Part shown: positions 1 through 5,686 of the stretch, piece by piece
How positions within the stretch are numbered: position 1 is the first letter of the stretch
Layout of the letters: each line of letters opens with the position of its first letter
Virus record (IMG/VR): IMGVR_UViG_3300024262_000060
Span: 1-44,917 of that record
Direction: 5' to 3' (one strand)
Length of the DNA stretch: 44,917 nt
Source of the DNA: a virus
Notes under the pieces: generated by a model
Database searches by the model: none
What the model was told of the DNA's origin: nothing
Seen by the model: only the letters and a program-made list of their open reading frames with translations
Position numbers and translations under genes: made by a program

Positions 1-56
1 TATGTAGAGTTTTCTGGTGTGGGCTTTTCAGTCCCTTGAACGATAGAATCTTTCAT
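1..56 (-). CDS. Partial duplicate of the gene at 44496-44804 (first 18 codons)
   Basis: The start codon lies at 54-56 on the minus strand and the frame runs off the left edge. The sequence is identical to the beginning of the complete gene at the right end, so it is an artefact of the circular overlap and not a second gene. Confidence 0.85.
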   Translation of the reverse strand, partial: MKDSIVQGTEKPTPENST

Positions 57-114
57 GTTTAGGCTTTAGGAAGTAAAGTATTGAAGATTTGTATACACAC
101 TATACCATTTTAAA
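1..114. repeat. Left copy of the terminal direct repeat
   Basis: Bases 1-76 match 44749-44824 and bases 81-114 match 44881-44914 exactly. The window is therefore a circular genome cut open with overlapping ends, or less likely a linear genome with terminal repeats. This copy has only AGTA (77-80) where the right copy has a 56-base block containing two hairpins. The first 56 bases are the beginning of the gene that is complete at 44496-44804. Confidence 0.9.
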
Positions 115-124
115 GGGAGTCCGG

Positions 125-358
125 TCAACGCTTATGACTGGACAGATCTAGGTATTTAGTCATACCTAATCGCTTGGCTTGTCTTACTAGTGTCCCTAGT
201 GCATAGGTTTGTACGTCTTCATAAGGGAATCGTCTGTGTCCTCCTGCTGTTCGGATACTAGGTAGCTTGCCTGTCCTCTCTAGGTTTCGGACAGCTTGAG
301 GTGATATTGTTAAGAGATTTGCAACTTGCTTAACAGTCAAGTTTAATTCGTAGGTCAT
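125..358 (-). CDS. MerR/excisionase-like HTH DNA-binding protein
   Basis: This 77-residue protein has the compact winged-helix signature of MerR-type regulators and phage excisionases: a helix-turn-helix with VKQVANLLTISPQAVRNLE at residues 9-27, then the wing motif RTAGGHRRFPYEDV at about 36-49. Family knowledge says such single-domain proteins bind DNA as transcription factors or as recombination directionality factors. No integrase is visible in the window, so a regulatory role is more likely than excision. The start codon overlaps the stop of the small membrane-protein gene upstream (ATGA-type overlap at 355-358), which indicates translational coupling. Across the circular join the next gene downstream is the one at 44496-44804. 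Confidence 0.8.
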   Translation of the reverse strand: MTYELNLTVKQVANLLTISPQAVRNLERTGKLPSIRTAGGHRRFPYEDVQTYALGTLVRQAKRLGMTKYLDLSSHKR

Positions 359-495
359 AGTGAAATTACGTTAGCGAGTATTAATATAGCGAACAGTGTG
401 AACATGGACACTAGGAATCCAGTCCGGCTTATACGGATCGACATAACACCGAACGAAATCGCCGCCCCTAGTACAATGGATAATAAGATTGACAT
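355..495 (-). CDS. Small protein with two predicted membrane segments
   Basis: This 46-residue ORF starts MSILLSIVLGAAISFG and is almost entirely hydrophobic, with two candidate membrane helices at about residues 2-18 and 29-45 separated by a short basic turn (SIRISRTG). It overlaps the MerR-like gene by 4 bases and begins 3 bases after the stop of the gene at 499-654, so it fits a tightly packed operon. The function is unknown. Small phage membrane proteins can be holins or superinfection-exclusion factors, but nothing here decides between them. Confidence 0.65.
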   Translation of the reverse strand: MSILLSIVLGAAISFGVMSIRISRTGFLVSMFTLFAILILANVISL

Positions 496-498
496 AGT

Positions 499-654
499 TT
501 ATTTGTTAATTGATACTTGTTTTAGTTCCGGCATTGTTAATACTTCCATTGGTTGCCAGCCATCTTGTAAAGCTAGATCAATAGCTTGTGAAGGCGAGCT
601 TGCTTCAATGGTTTGATGTGTGCCGTTGGGGTGGACTAGTAAATAGGTTTTCAT
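499..654 (-). CDS. Hypothetical protein, 51 aa
   Basis: The ORF begins MKTYLLVHPNGTHQTIEA and includes SPSQAIDLALQDGW, which resembles a small alpha/beta domain of the kind annotated as phage DUFs that detect sequence repeats, but I cannot name a family. The start is supported by the recurrent MKT beginning shared with several small genes of this arm and by packing between its neighbours. Function is unknown. Confidence 0.6.
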   Translation of the reverse strand: MKTYLLVHPNGTHQTIEASSPSQAIDLALQDGWQPMEVLTMPELKQVSINK

Positions 655-673
655 ATAGGGGTTTAGTTAATAA

Positions 674-1111
674 TTAAGATAGTGCTTCCAGCATTGAATT
701 AAGGCCGTCAAGGTATGGCCCAAAGCCTAGGCCATAAGGATAGTGTTTGTACCAAAAATCTTTATCCTCATTGGATTTACCCCTTAAGGCTTCCAGCTTC
801 TCTTTAAAGATAAAGTTTCGCTTAGCTATTATACTGGCTTCAGCGTGTAGCATAACCATATTATGCTTTTTACATTTCTTTTCTACCTTTGCTAGGTCTA
901 GGTAAGGGATCAACTTTGCTTTCTCCTCCTCTGTTGTGGCATTATGCTTTTTACACATGGTAGCGTGTTGCCTTTTCATTTCTTTATTCTCCTCAACGTG
1001 TCTAACTCTGGTCGTGAAACTCATGTCCTCTGCGATAAAGAGATCGTATAGACTTTCAACTATATCAATCTCCTCTGCTATAAGAGCATGTAAGATTTTC
1101 TTGTTTTTCAT
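674..1111 (-). CDS. Hypothetical charged alpha-helical protein, 145 aa
   Basis: The protein begins MKNKKILHALIAEEIDIVES and is rich in Lys and Glu. Residues 35-100 are predicted helical or coiled-coil and contain two similar CKKHN segments (about 53-57 and 80-84), which might be an internal duplication or a metal-binding Cys/His pair. The C-terminus has a Gly/Tyr/Pro-rich stretch (HYPYGLGFGPYLDG). The ORF fills the interval between its neighbours, with a 13-base gap to the gene upstream. No family is recognised. Confidence 0.65.
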   Translation of the reverse strand: MKNKKILHALIAEEIDIVESLYDLFIAEDMSFTTRVRHVEENKEMKRQHATMCKKHNATTEEEKAKLIPYLDLAKVEKKCKKHNMVMLHAEASIIAKRNFIFKEKLEALRGKSNEDKDFWYKHYPYGLGFGPYLDGLNSMLEALS

Positions 1112-1124
1112 GGTGTTTGATTAG

Positions 1125-1361
1125 TTAATAAATTTCAATATATTGAGGTTCAAGATCTCCTCTCAATACCTCACGAATGTTTTGTATATTGTCCGGTGTA
1201 TAGTCCGGCATAAAATACACTAGCCTATACCCTGCAATGTAACAGAATGTGGCCGTCATTCCTATTACTAGTAGGATTGCTACTAGGAATTCGAATAGGA
1301 ATGTTTTAATGCCTTCGATTAGATCACGCCTTTGGCGTAGTGTATAGCGTTTGTGGTTCAT
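1125..1361 (-). CDS. Small single-pass membrane protein, 78 aa
   Basis: I place the start at 1361 (MNHKRYTLRQRRDLIEGIK) because the longer in-frame start would overlap the upstream gene by 32 bases and the segment before MNHK does not look like an N-terminus. A basic N-terminus is followed by a strong membrane segment (FLFEFLVAILLVIGMTATF, about 19-37) and an acidic soluble tail. Function is unknown. It lies in the row of small early genes of the leftward arm. Confidence 0.65.
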   Translation of the reverse strand: MNHKRYTLRQRRDLIEGIKTFLFEFLVAILLVIGMTATFCYIAGYRLVYFMPDYTPDNIQNIREVLRGDLEPQYIEIY

Positions 1362-1374
1362 GGTTTTGTTTGGT

Positions 1375-1584
1375 TTAAATAATAGTGATTTCAAATGCTC
1401 GGACAAGGCCCTCCACTTCGTAACCTCCAGAAGTTTTAGTAATAACTTCTCGACTACAGAAGCAGTGATTGTCGATATAATCCTTTACAGCCTTTTTAGG
1501 GGGCATAAATGTTACTTCGTACCATTGCCATTGTCCATATTCGCTAACGTGTTCTACCATTGTAGCTTGTACTTGTTTTTTCAT
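1375..1584 (-). CDS. Hypothetical protein, 69 aa
   Basis: The protein begins MKKQVQATMVEHVSEYGQWQ. It is small, soluble and rich in Trp, Tyr and Val, with a Cys pair (CFC) near residue 41. The start is preceded by the recurring leader TTACAAAATG found before several genes of this arm, which supports it as a real cistron. No family is recognised. Confidence 0.65.
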   Translation of the reverse strand: MKKQVQATMVEHVSEYGQWQWYEVTFMPPKKAVKDYIDNHCFCSREVITKTSGGYEVEGLVRAFEITII

Positions 1585-1604
1585 TTTGTAATTGGTTTAA
1601 ATAA

Positions 1605-2243
1605 TTAAGATAGTGCTACAGCCTCGATTGCTTCCCAGTCCAAGGCTTGTATATAAAAGTTGTAGGCATTGTCATAAAGCATGTCCTCAAGCTCAGATTT
1701 GAGTTCCTGCTCGCCTGTCCTCTCTAATATGGCCCACAGAATTGCGCTGTAAGCCCTTGAATCTGAAAAGTCGATATCAGCTATGCACTCAGGCTCTAAG
1801 CTGATATAACCGGAGCAAGACTTTTGCATTACCTCATTAAAGTACTTTTCTAGGTGAGGTTTTAACTCAGGCATTCTACTCTGCAATGTATCTAGATCAA
1901 CTTCAAATGTAATATCGCACGAATCGCACTCAAAGTTATATGCCCTAGGAGTATAAAACGATCCACCTTTAACTATAAGGCCAAAAGGTTTTAGTATAGG
2001 GGCAACGCTTTCAAGTAGGAATTCTTCAATGGCATTTGAAACGTCTATACGGTATAGATTGAAACTAAAAGAAAAGTCATATACATCAGCAAGCTTTTCT
2101 TGTTGCTCCTCTGTAAGTTCCGGCATTCCTTTTTCTATACGCTGTTCGTTATAATGCTCGCACTCGGATTGAAAGTCCGGCTCTCCGGATATTTCAGGGT
2201 AAGTTTGGAATCCTTCAGAAAAGGATATTGTGTGTTTGGTCAT
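1605..2243 (-). CDS. Hypothetical protein, 212 aa, with a Cys pair motif
   Basis: I choose the ATG at 2241-2243 (MTKHTISFSEGFQTYPE) over an in-frame ATG 45 bases upstream, because the upstream one would lie inside the hairpin element at 2276-2319, while the inner one follows an A-rich leader (AAACCAAATCATT) typical of this genome. The protein is acidic. A central NFECDSCDITF segment at about residues 107-117 could bind metal with other residues. The C-terminus is acidic and helical. It is one of the longest genes of the left cluster. I recognise no family. Confidence 0.7.
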   Translation of the reverse strand: MTKHTISFSEGFQTYPEISGEPDFQSECEHYNEQRIEKGMPELTEEQQEKLADVYDFSFSFNLYRIDVSNAIEEFLLESVAPILKPFGLIVKGGSFYTPRAYNFECDSCDITFEVDLDTLQSRMPELKPHLEKYFNEVMQKSCSGYISLEPECIADIDFSDSRAYSAILWAILERTGEQELKSELEDMLYDNAYNFYIQALDWEAIEAVALS

Positions 2244-2275
2244 AATGATTTGGTTTAATTGATAATAGTTGATTG

Positions 2276-2319
2276 AATTGCTTTGCAATTACAATCTGCA
2301 CTTGAGATAAGATCTCAAG
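2276..2319 (-). promoter_or_regulatory. Tandem-hairpin leader element, copy A
   Basis: Two adjacent hairpins with 3-nt loops: AATTGC-TTT-GCAATT (2276-2290) and CTTGAGAT-AAG-ATCTCAAG (2301-2319), separated by 10 nt. In transcript direction (minus) the pair ends 33 nt before the start codon at 2243. The second hairpin shares GAGAT-NAG-ATCTC with copy C at 44860-44878. No T-run follows, so it is not an intrinsic terminator. A role in mRNA 5'-end formation, stability or translation is inference. Confidence 0.7.
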
Positions 2320-2343
2320 CTAGTTAATTAATTCACACTCACG

Positions 2344-2490
2344 CTAGGAAAGCTGACCGGAATCGTATGCGATAACTTCCATACAGGTAAGACACTCAAT
2401 ACAAACTCCACCATCTTTATAACAAGATACGGTTAATGTATGACCTTTATGATCTTTACACTCGGTAGAATCTTTTATAATCATTTCCAT
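2344..2490 (-). CDS. Small Cys-rich putative zinc-binding protein, 48 aa
   Basis: The protein starts MEMIIKDSTECKDHKGH and contains C11, H14, C23, C30 and C33 (CIEC and LTC), a spacing that could form a zinc ribbon. It ends near YDSGQLS. It sits in the same orientation and spacing as its neighbours. Small zinc-ribbon proteins recur in this genome (5501, 38261, 43970, 44343). The function of this one is unknown; binding to host proteins or nucleic acid is possible but unsupported. Confidence 0.6.
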   Translation of the reverse strand: MEMIIKDSTECKDHKGHTLTVSCYKDGGVCIECLTCMEVIAYDSGQLS

Positions 2491-2513
2491 TTTAATAGGG
2501 GTTAGTTAGTTAA

Positions 2514-2621
2514 TTAGTTCACACTCACGCAAGACGCTAAGACCCACACGATAACATCTAAAACGATGATCACGCCGGCAAATTTTAACACCGTTTCGAA
2601 ATTGTTAATTAAGTTTTGCAT
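2514..2621 (-). CDS. Very small membrane protein, 35 aa
   Basis: The ORF begins MQNLINNFETVLKFAG and continues into one strongly hydrophobic helix (VIIVLDVIVWVLASCVSV). A short polar N-terminus plus a single membrane segment is the only visible feature. It is kept because it fills the gap in the operon and its orientation matches its neighbours. Function is unknown. Confidence 0.5.
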   Translation of the reverse strand: MQNLINNFETVLKFAGVIIVLDVIVWVLASCVSVN

Positions 2622-2652
2622 AGCTTTGGATTTATGTAATAAATTTAAAGTC

Positions 2653-2663
2653 GAGCGAAGCGA
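2653..2663. repeat. GAGCGNAGCGA repeat, single copy
   Basis: GAGCGAAGCGA lies just upstream of the stop-side boundary of the 166-aa gene. The same motif recurs in variant form three times at 8110-8207. Confidence 0.5.
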
Positions 2664-2678
2664 AGGGTAGTTTGGGAT

Positions 2679-3179
2679 TTAAATAGTAAAGTTTTCCAAG
2701 CGCTCATTTAAGGCCCTCCTAGTAACATAGCTTTTTTCTGGGTAGTATAATGCTTTTGCCTCTGCAATCTTATTGTCAAGTTCTTTTAACTCAGCAAGAT
2801 ACAGTTCAAAATTACCACTATCAGCATTTAACTTTTCAATGCTTTCTTTTGTATACTTTATAAGGTTTTCGCATTGCTCTTTTAAATCAACGTAGCAATC
2901 GTTAACTGTTTTGTACCTGCTCCAGCCTGCTGGTTCATGGATATAGAATGAGATCATATTATCATAATCTATACCATTACCCCATGCACAAAACTTTATA
3001 TTGCTATAATCCTTATGCCAACTGATAGTATACTCAGGCAAGGCTTTCTCTGTAGCTGTAGCAAGTCTTTTGTTTAATGCTTTGCCTTCCCATGTAGTAA
3101 CAATTTCTAGAATTTGCTTTGCAACTAGCAAGCGTTTTTCCTGCTTTGCAATCTCTTCTGGATAGTTTGGATTTTCCAT
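2679..3179 (-). CDS. Hypothetical coiled-coil protein, 166 aa
   Basis: The protein begins MENPNYPEEIAKQEKRLLVA. Helical, probably coiled-coil segments lie at about residues 8-45 and 98-140, around a central beta-looking part (NIKFCAWGNGIDYDNMISFY) with aromatic and Gly residues. The start is preceded by an A/T-rich leader and a GCGGG/CCCGC hairpin 37 nt upstream. No known family or catalytic motif is evident. Confidence 0.65.
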   Translation of the reverse strand: MENPNYPEEIAKQEKRLLVAKQILEIVTTWEGKALNKRLATATEKALPEYTISWHKDYSNIKFCAWGNGIDYDNMISFYIHEPAGWSRYKTVNDCYVDLKEQCENLIKYTKESIEKLNADSGNFELYLAELKELDNKIAEAKALYYPEKSYVTRRALNERLENFTI

Positions 3180-3215
3180 TGTAATTGTTTAGTAAATAGT
3201 TTTTCACGCTGGTTT

Positions 3216-3233
3216 GCGGGTCGACTAGCCCGC
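3216..3233 (-). promoter_or_regulatory. Intercistronic hairpin before the 166-aa gene
   Basis: GCGGG (3216-3220) pairs with CCCGC (3229-3233) across an 8-nt loop. It lies 37 nt upstream of the start at 3179. There is no U-tract on the minus strand right after it, so it is not a canonical terminator. Confidence 0.5.
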
Positions 3234-3239
3234 TTTCTT

Positions 3240-3452
3240 TTAGTTAGTTGATAAATGCCATTTCATGGTATGTAAATAATCGCAAACATCAGAATCGCTA
3301 ATGTTAGCACTATAACCATGCTTGCTTTGTAAAATCATAAACGCTTTTAAGATACAGCTTTCTCGCTTGTCCCTATATCCCATGGGATTGCGATCTAATA
3401 CTTTTTTCACTTCACTTGTCGTGAAGTAGCTGTTTGGATTGATTGTTTTCAT
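3240..3452 (-). CDS. Hypothetical protein, 70 aa
   Basis: The protein begins MKTINPNSYFTTSEVKKVLD. It is mainly helical with a possible small DNA-binding fold (FTTSEVKKVLDRNPMGYR resembles a helix-turn-helix), but the match is weak. A GGCTT/AAGCC hairpin at 3487-3500 lies 35 nt before the start. The MKT beginning is shared with several genes in this cluster. Function is unknown. Confidence 0.6.
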   Translation of the reverse strand: MKTINPNSYFTTSEVKKVLDRNPMGYRDKRESCILKAFMILQSKHGYSANISDSDVCDYLHTMKWHLSTN

Positions 3453-3486
3453 GTTAGTTAGTTGTTAAGTTATAAACACTCTGAGA

Positions 3487-3500
3487 GGCTTATAAAAGCC
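3487..3500 (-). promoter_or_regulatory. Intercistronic hairpin before the 70-aa gene
   Basis: GGCTT (3487-3491) pairs with AAGCC (3496-3500) around a 4-nt loop, with a partial extension of flanking AGAG/CTCT. It lies 35 nt upstream of the start at 3452, the same placement as other hairpins in this arm. Confidence 0.45.
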
Positions 3501-3512
3501 CCTCTAGGCTGA

Positions 3513-3821
3513 TTATAACGCTAGGGCCAATGCATAGCCCCAAGTATTACTAGGCAAGGCCATAAACTCAAGCGTATATCCTAGAGCATTTATTTTGTCC
3601 TCTAGATCATTCTGTAATTCTTCAATATCAAATTGCTTATCCCCTAGATCATGCCTAGTGTTATCGTTTAAGGTCATGCCTAGGCTATTACACTCTAACA
3701 ATTTATATGTATCTGAATTACTATACTCAAAACTAATATTATCTAGCCGTTGCCATTCTTTATCTAGTACTTGCCATTGCTTGAATAGTTTACTTGCTTG
3801 TTTTTCTTGCATTGTTTTCAT
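3513..3821 (-). CDS. Hypothetical protein, 102 aa (MKTMQEKQ group)
   Basis: The protein begins MKTMQEKQASKLFKQWQVLD, with Gln/Trp-rich helices followed by a mixed C-terminal half ending NTWGYALALAL. The first codons match those of the neighbouring gene at 3887 (MKKMQEKQDW) and partly 4162 (MKTTQENK), while the rest of the proteins differ. This looks like a shared 5' cassette on unrelated coding sequences. A perfect 8-bp hairpin (3851-3871) lies 30 nt upstream of the start. Function is unknown. Confidence 0.6.
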   Translation of the reverse strand: MKTMQEKQASKLFKQWQVLDKEWQRLDNISFEYSNSDTYKLLECNSLGMTLNDNTRHDLGDKQFDIEELQNDLEDKINALGYTLEFMALPSNTWGYALALAL

Positions 3822-3850
3822 GTTAGTTTGGTTAAGTTATAAACATGTCT

Positions 3851-3871
3851 GAGCCTTTAAATAAAAGGCTC
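3851..3871 (-). promoter_or_regulatory. Intercistronic hairpin before the 102-aa gene
   Basis: GAGCCTTT (3851-3858) pairs perfectly with AAAGGCTC (3864-3871) around a 5-nt loop, 30 nt upstream of the ATG at 3819-3821. No U-tract follows on the minus strand, which argues against an intrinsic terminator. Confidence 0.6.
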
Positions 3872-3886
3872 TGAGCTGGCTATAAG

Positions 3887-4123
3887 TTAGCTAGGGAAAT
3901 CTCCAATAGATTGTAAGCAATTCCCATCTTTAAAATCTCCTGTTGGTTCGTTGTTCTCGTATAGCTCGAATTCTTCATATAGCCTGATACAGTCAAAGCC
4001 TTCATTCTTATACTCTTTAAAAATCTTCCTTGCCTTGTTTAAATCAGTAGTAAAGTCGTCCGTTTCATTTGCGAATATATGATAGTGTTTTCTCCAATCT
4101 TGTTTTTCTTGCATTTTTTTCAT
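3887..4123 (-). CDS. Hypothetical protein, 78 aa (MKKMQEKQ group)
   Basis: The protein begins MKKMQEKQDWRKHYHIFANE, then has a DDFTTDLNKARKIFKEYKNEGFDCIRLYEE segment (split here by description: residues about 22-51) typical of small alpha/beta phage proteins, with an acidic and aromatic tail. The start is preceded by the recurrent leader ending AATTACAAAATG. N-terminal codons resemble those of the neighbours at 3513 and 4162. Function is unknown. Confidence 0.6.
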   Translation of the reverse strand: MKKMQEKQDWRKHYHIFANETDDFTTDLNKARKIFKEYKNEGFDCIRLYEEFELYENNEPTGDFKDGNCLQSIGDFPS

Positions 4124-4161
4124 TTTGTAATTGGTTTAATTAATAGGTTTATAAATAGATC

Positions 4162-4392
4162 TCAATCGCAATCGTTGCAAAACATTTCTTCACCGTTTGA
4201 AAGTGTTGCTACCATTCCAAAGGTATTTTTTGCATATTCTACCCGTTGAATTCCTTTCACTGTTAGCTTTCTATCATGTAATGCATGATTTAATAGCTCA
4301 AACATTCTAAAACTAGGAACTGTAATACTTTCTTCAGTAGTACTATTGGTGAAAGTATACCCCTTGGCCTTGTTTTCTTGTGTTGTTTTCAT
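4162..4392 (-). CDS. Hypothetical protein, 76 aa (MKTTQENK group)
   Basis: The protein begins MKTTQENKAKGYTFTNSTTE and ends with SNGEEMFCNDCD, a possible half zinc knuckle (CNDC). It has the same AATTACAAAATG leader and a similar first ten codons as adjacent genes. No family is recognised. Confidence 0.6.
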   Translation of the reverse strand: MKTTQENKAKGYTFTNSTTEESITVPSFRMFELLNHALHDRKLTVKGIQRVEYAKNTFGMVATLSNGEEMFCNDCD

Positions 4393-4419
4393 TTTGTAAT
4401 TGTTAATGAATTAATAGGT

Positions 4420-4518
4420 TTATAAATAGATTTGTACTAAACACGCAACTTGTAAACTAAGAATGAATAGTGCGCATAAGAAAATGAATGCGTCTTTGTG
4501 TGATAGTGTTGTTTTCAT
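4420..4518 (-). CDS. Very small membrane or secreted peptide, 32 aa
   Basis: The peptide begins MKTTLSHKDAFIFLCALFIL and is one hydrophobic helix with a short basic N-terminus, consistent with a membrane anchor or an uncleaved signal. Its leader is the recurrent TTAACCAATTACAAAATG, identical to that of the gene at 4546-4710, which is the main reason for calling it real. Function is unknown. Confidence 0.55.
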   Translation of the reverse strand: MKTTLSHKDAFIFLCALFILSLQVACLVQIYL

Positions 4519-4545
4519 TTTGTAATTGGTTAAATAATAATTATT

Positions 4546-4710
4546 TTATACGCTTTCCCCGTTAGTCCTGCTAGCATACCACTCTCTAAACTCTTGGCCG
4601 CTTGCCTTGCAATCCTTTAACAGTTCCTTTTCAGTGCAATCCACTAGATCATCACTAGCCCAGCCCTCAAAGCTTACTAAATATTGCATGTATAATTGTT
4701 TGCTAGTCAT
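4546..4710 (-). CDS. Hypothetical protein, 54 aa, first gene of the leftward arm
   Basis: The protein begins MTSKQLYMQYLVSFEGWASD, is acidic and helical, and contains TEKELLKDCKASGQEFREWY. It is the first gene after the leftward promoter at 4747-4775, with a predicted 5' leader of about 30 nt. Being promoter-proximal, it is probably expressed early. It may be a host-takeover protein, but that is inference from position only. Confidence 0.6.
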   Translation of the reverse strand: MTSKQLYMQYLVSFEGWASDDLVDCTEKELLKDCKASGQEFREWYASRTNGESV

Positions 4711-4726
4711 TTTGTAATTGGTTAAA
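4708..4726 (-). promoter_or_regulatory. Recurrent SD-less translation leader (TTAACCAATTACAAAATG)
   Basis: On the minus strand the start codon is preceded by TTAACCAATTACAAA. The same or nearly the same block precedes the starts at 4518, 4392, 4123 and 1584. Looser forms precede 3821, 3452 and 3179. None contains a purine-rich Shine-Dalgarno sequence, so initiation probably relies on an unstructured A-rich leader. Confidence 0.6.
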
Positions 4727-4746
4727 TAATAAATGAAAGCATCACC

Positions 4747-4775
4747 ATTCTATCTGATAATTATAATCCCGTCAA
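4747..4775 (-). promoter_or_regulatory. Leftward sigma70-type promoter
   Basis: Read on the minus strand: TTGACG (-35, 4775-4770), a 17-bp spacer, TAGAAT (-10, 4752-4747). Transcription would start near 4740, leaving about 30 nt of leader before the ATG at 4710. It is the best candidate to drive the leftward early genes. Confidence 0.7.
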
Positions 4776-4988
4776 TAGTATTTTTTACATTACTTGTAAT
4801 ATTAGCTATGTATAATGTAATAGAATGACTTTAATAAGCCATAAACCTAGCAATTAAATAAACTTGACTTGATTAACTTTGTGTTGCTTAATGTTATTAC
4901 TTATATGTTATAGATGATTTAAATTTTAAGTAGCGTTTTAACGTGTTAAAACAGTGATACAACGAATTGCCTGCAATAGTGAGAATTC

Positions 4989-5017
4989 AAGGGGGTATAA
5001 GGGGGGATCAATTGCCG
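4989..5017. repeat. G-rich direct repeat, copy 1
   Basis: The copy reads AAGGGGG-TATAA-GGGGGG-ATCAATTGCCG. It shares the AAGGGG-TA-GGGGGG-ATTGCCG framework with 5368-5389. A GAATTC lies directly before it, and AATTC follows the second copy. Confidence 0.5.
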
Positions 5018-5124
5018 TCGAGCGTGCCATTTGAAAACTTTTCAAGGGTATTTTATACGATTGAACCATAAACTTGACAAGAATGCACAGAATATAGTGT
5101 GATATACATATTTAGCCTGTTTAC

Positions 5125-5148
5125 TTTGCACAAGACACATTGTGCAAA
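5125..5148. repeat. Perfect 9-bp inverted repeat in the control region
   Basis: TTTGCACAA (5125-5133) and TTGTGCAAA (5140-5148) are separated by 6 bp. This spacing suits a dimeric DNA-binding protein or a small cruciform near an origin. The MerR-like protein at 125-358 is one conceivable ligand, but nothing links them directly. Confidence 0.6.
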
Positions 5149-5248
5149 CTAAAACTACATACCCCTTTCCCTTAAATTTTGGCATACCCCTGCGGTTTAA
5201 AAGCAAACGGAGGGTGAAGTCGATCATTTAATTATAATAGGCGGCCTA

Positions 5249-5272
5249 CCCTACCCCTACCCTACCCCTCCC
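5249..5272 (-). repeat. G-quadruplex motif (five G-runs on minus strand)
   Basis: The plus strand has C-runs of 3, 4, 3, 4 and 3 separated by TA, TA, TA and T. The minus strand therefore reads GGG-A-GGGG-TA-GGG-TA-GGGG-TA-GGG, a telomere-like motif that meets the usual G-quadruplex rule with very short loops. It sits between the two arm promoters. Confidence 0.7.
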
Positions 5273-5367
5273 AGTATGTTCGAATCTGAGGGCAAGCGGG
5301 TACGGGGTGGCCTGTAGTGTTATGGACATCTCTCTGTGAGTGTCAGGTAAAAACATTTACCGAGATC

Positions 5368-5389
5368 AAGGGGTAGGGGGGTATTGCCG
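5368..5389. repeat. G-rich direct repeat, copy 2
   Basis: The copy reads AAGGGGTAGGGGGG-TATTGCCG and matches the framework of 4989-5017. It is followed by AATTC and a GGTAAA that can pair with a nearby TTTACC. Confidence 0.5.
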
Positions 5390-5441
5390 AATTCCCGGTA
5401 AAGGCTTTAAGTACTTAGGTGTAAAAAAATATATAAAAAAT

Positions 5442-5470
5442 TTGAAAAGGCAGGGGTAATATGGTATACT
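5442..5470 (+). promoter_or_regulatory. Rightward sigma70-type promoter
   Basis: TTGAAA (5442-5447), a 17-bp spacer and TATACT (5465-5470). The start site would be near 5477, about 24 nt before the ATG at 5501. It is the first promoter of the rightward arm. Confidence 0.75.
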
Positions 5471-5500
5471 ATAAGTATAGGGAAGATAACAAAACCCAGT

Positions 5501-5686
5501 ATGAGAACTACCTTTACATGTGACCTATGTCACGAAGAGAAGTATGACAAGCAGGTACACATGGACATAGACATCCTCTACGGGGATGCGTTCACAGACA
5601 ATGACTATAAGGGTAGGTATCTTATATGCCCGGCTTGTACGGAAGGTATGAAGGCATCGTGGTGTGGTATGTTTGACAATAAGTGA
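5501..5686 (+). CDS. Zinc-ribbon protein, 61 aa, first gene of the rightward arm
   Basis: The protein begins MRTTFTCDLCHEEKYDKQVH and has two CxxC knuckles, CDLC (residues 7-10) and CPAC (about 43-46), about 32 residues apart, as in small zinc ribbons. It is the first gene after the promoter at 5442-5470, so it is probably an early product. Small phage zinc ribbons often bind host RNA polymerase or nucleic acid, but I cannot assign a partner. The following 660 bases are non-coding. Confidence 0.75.
   Translation: MRTTFTCDLCHEEKYDKQVHMDIDILYGDAFTDNDYKGRYLICPACTEGMKASWCGMFDNK

Larger units (their letters stand above)
4711..5500. other. Divergent control region, candidate replication origin
   Basis: These 790 bases separate the leftward and rightward arms and hold no convincing gene. 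They contain the two arm promoters (4747-4775 minus, 5442-5470 plus), AT-rich DNA at 4780-4980, a dyad at 5125-5148, a C-run block that is a G-quadruplex motif on the minus strand (5249-5272), and two G-rich direct repeats (4989-5017, 5368-5389). Divergent promoters, iterated sequences and AT-rich DNA are typical of phage origins; origin function is inferred only. Confidence 0.5.

Noticed and set aside
125-358. Evidence for a temperate lifestyle from the excisionase-like protein
   Set aside because: No integrase, attachment site or lysogeny repressor is seen; the same fold is used by ordinary regulators.
398-616. Plus-strand ORF of 72 codons
   Set aside because: It lies antisense to two small minus-strand genes that have coupled start/stop overlaps with the MerR-like gene.
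5042-5227. Minus-strand ORF of 61 codons in the control region
   Set aside because: It overlaps the dyad and G-rich features, has no leader like other genes and has poor protein-like composition (many Leu, Cys and Phe from A/T-rich DNA).
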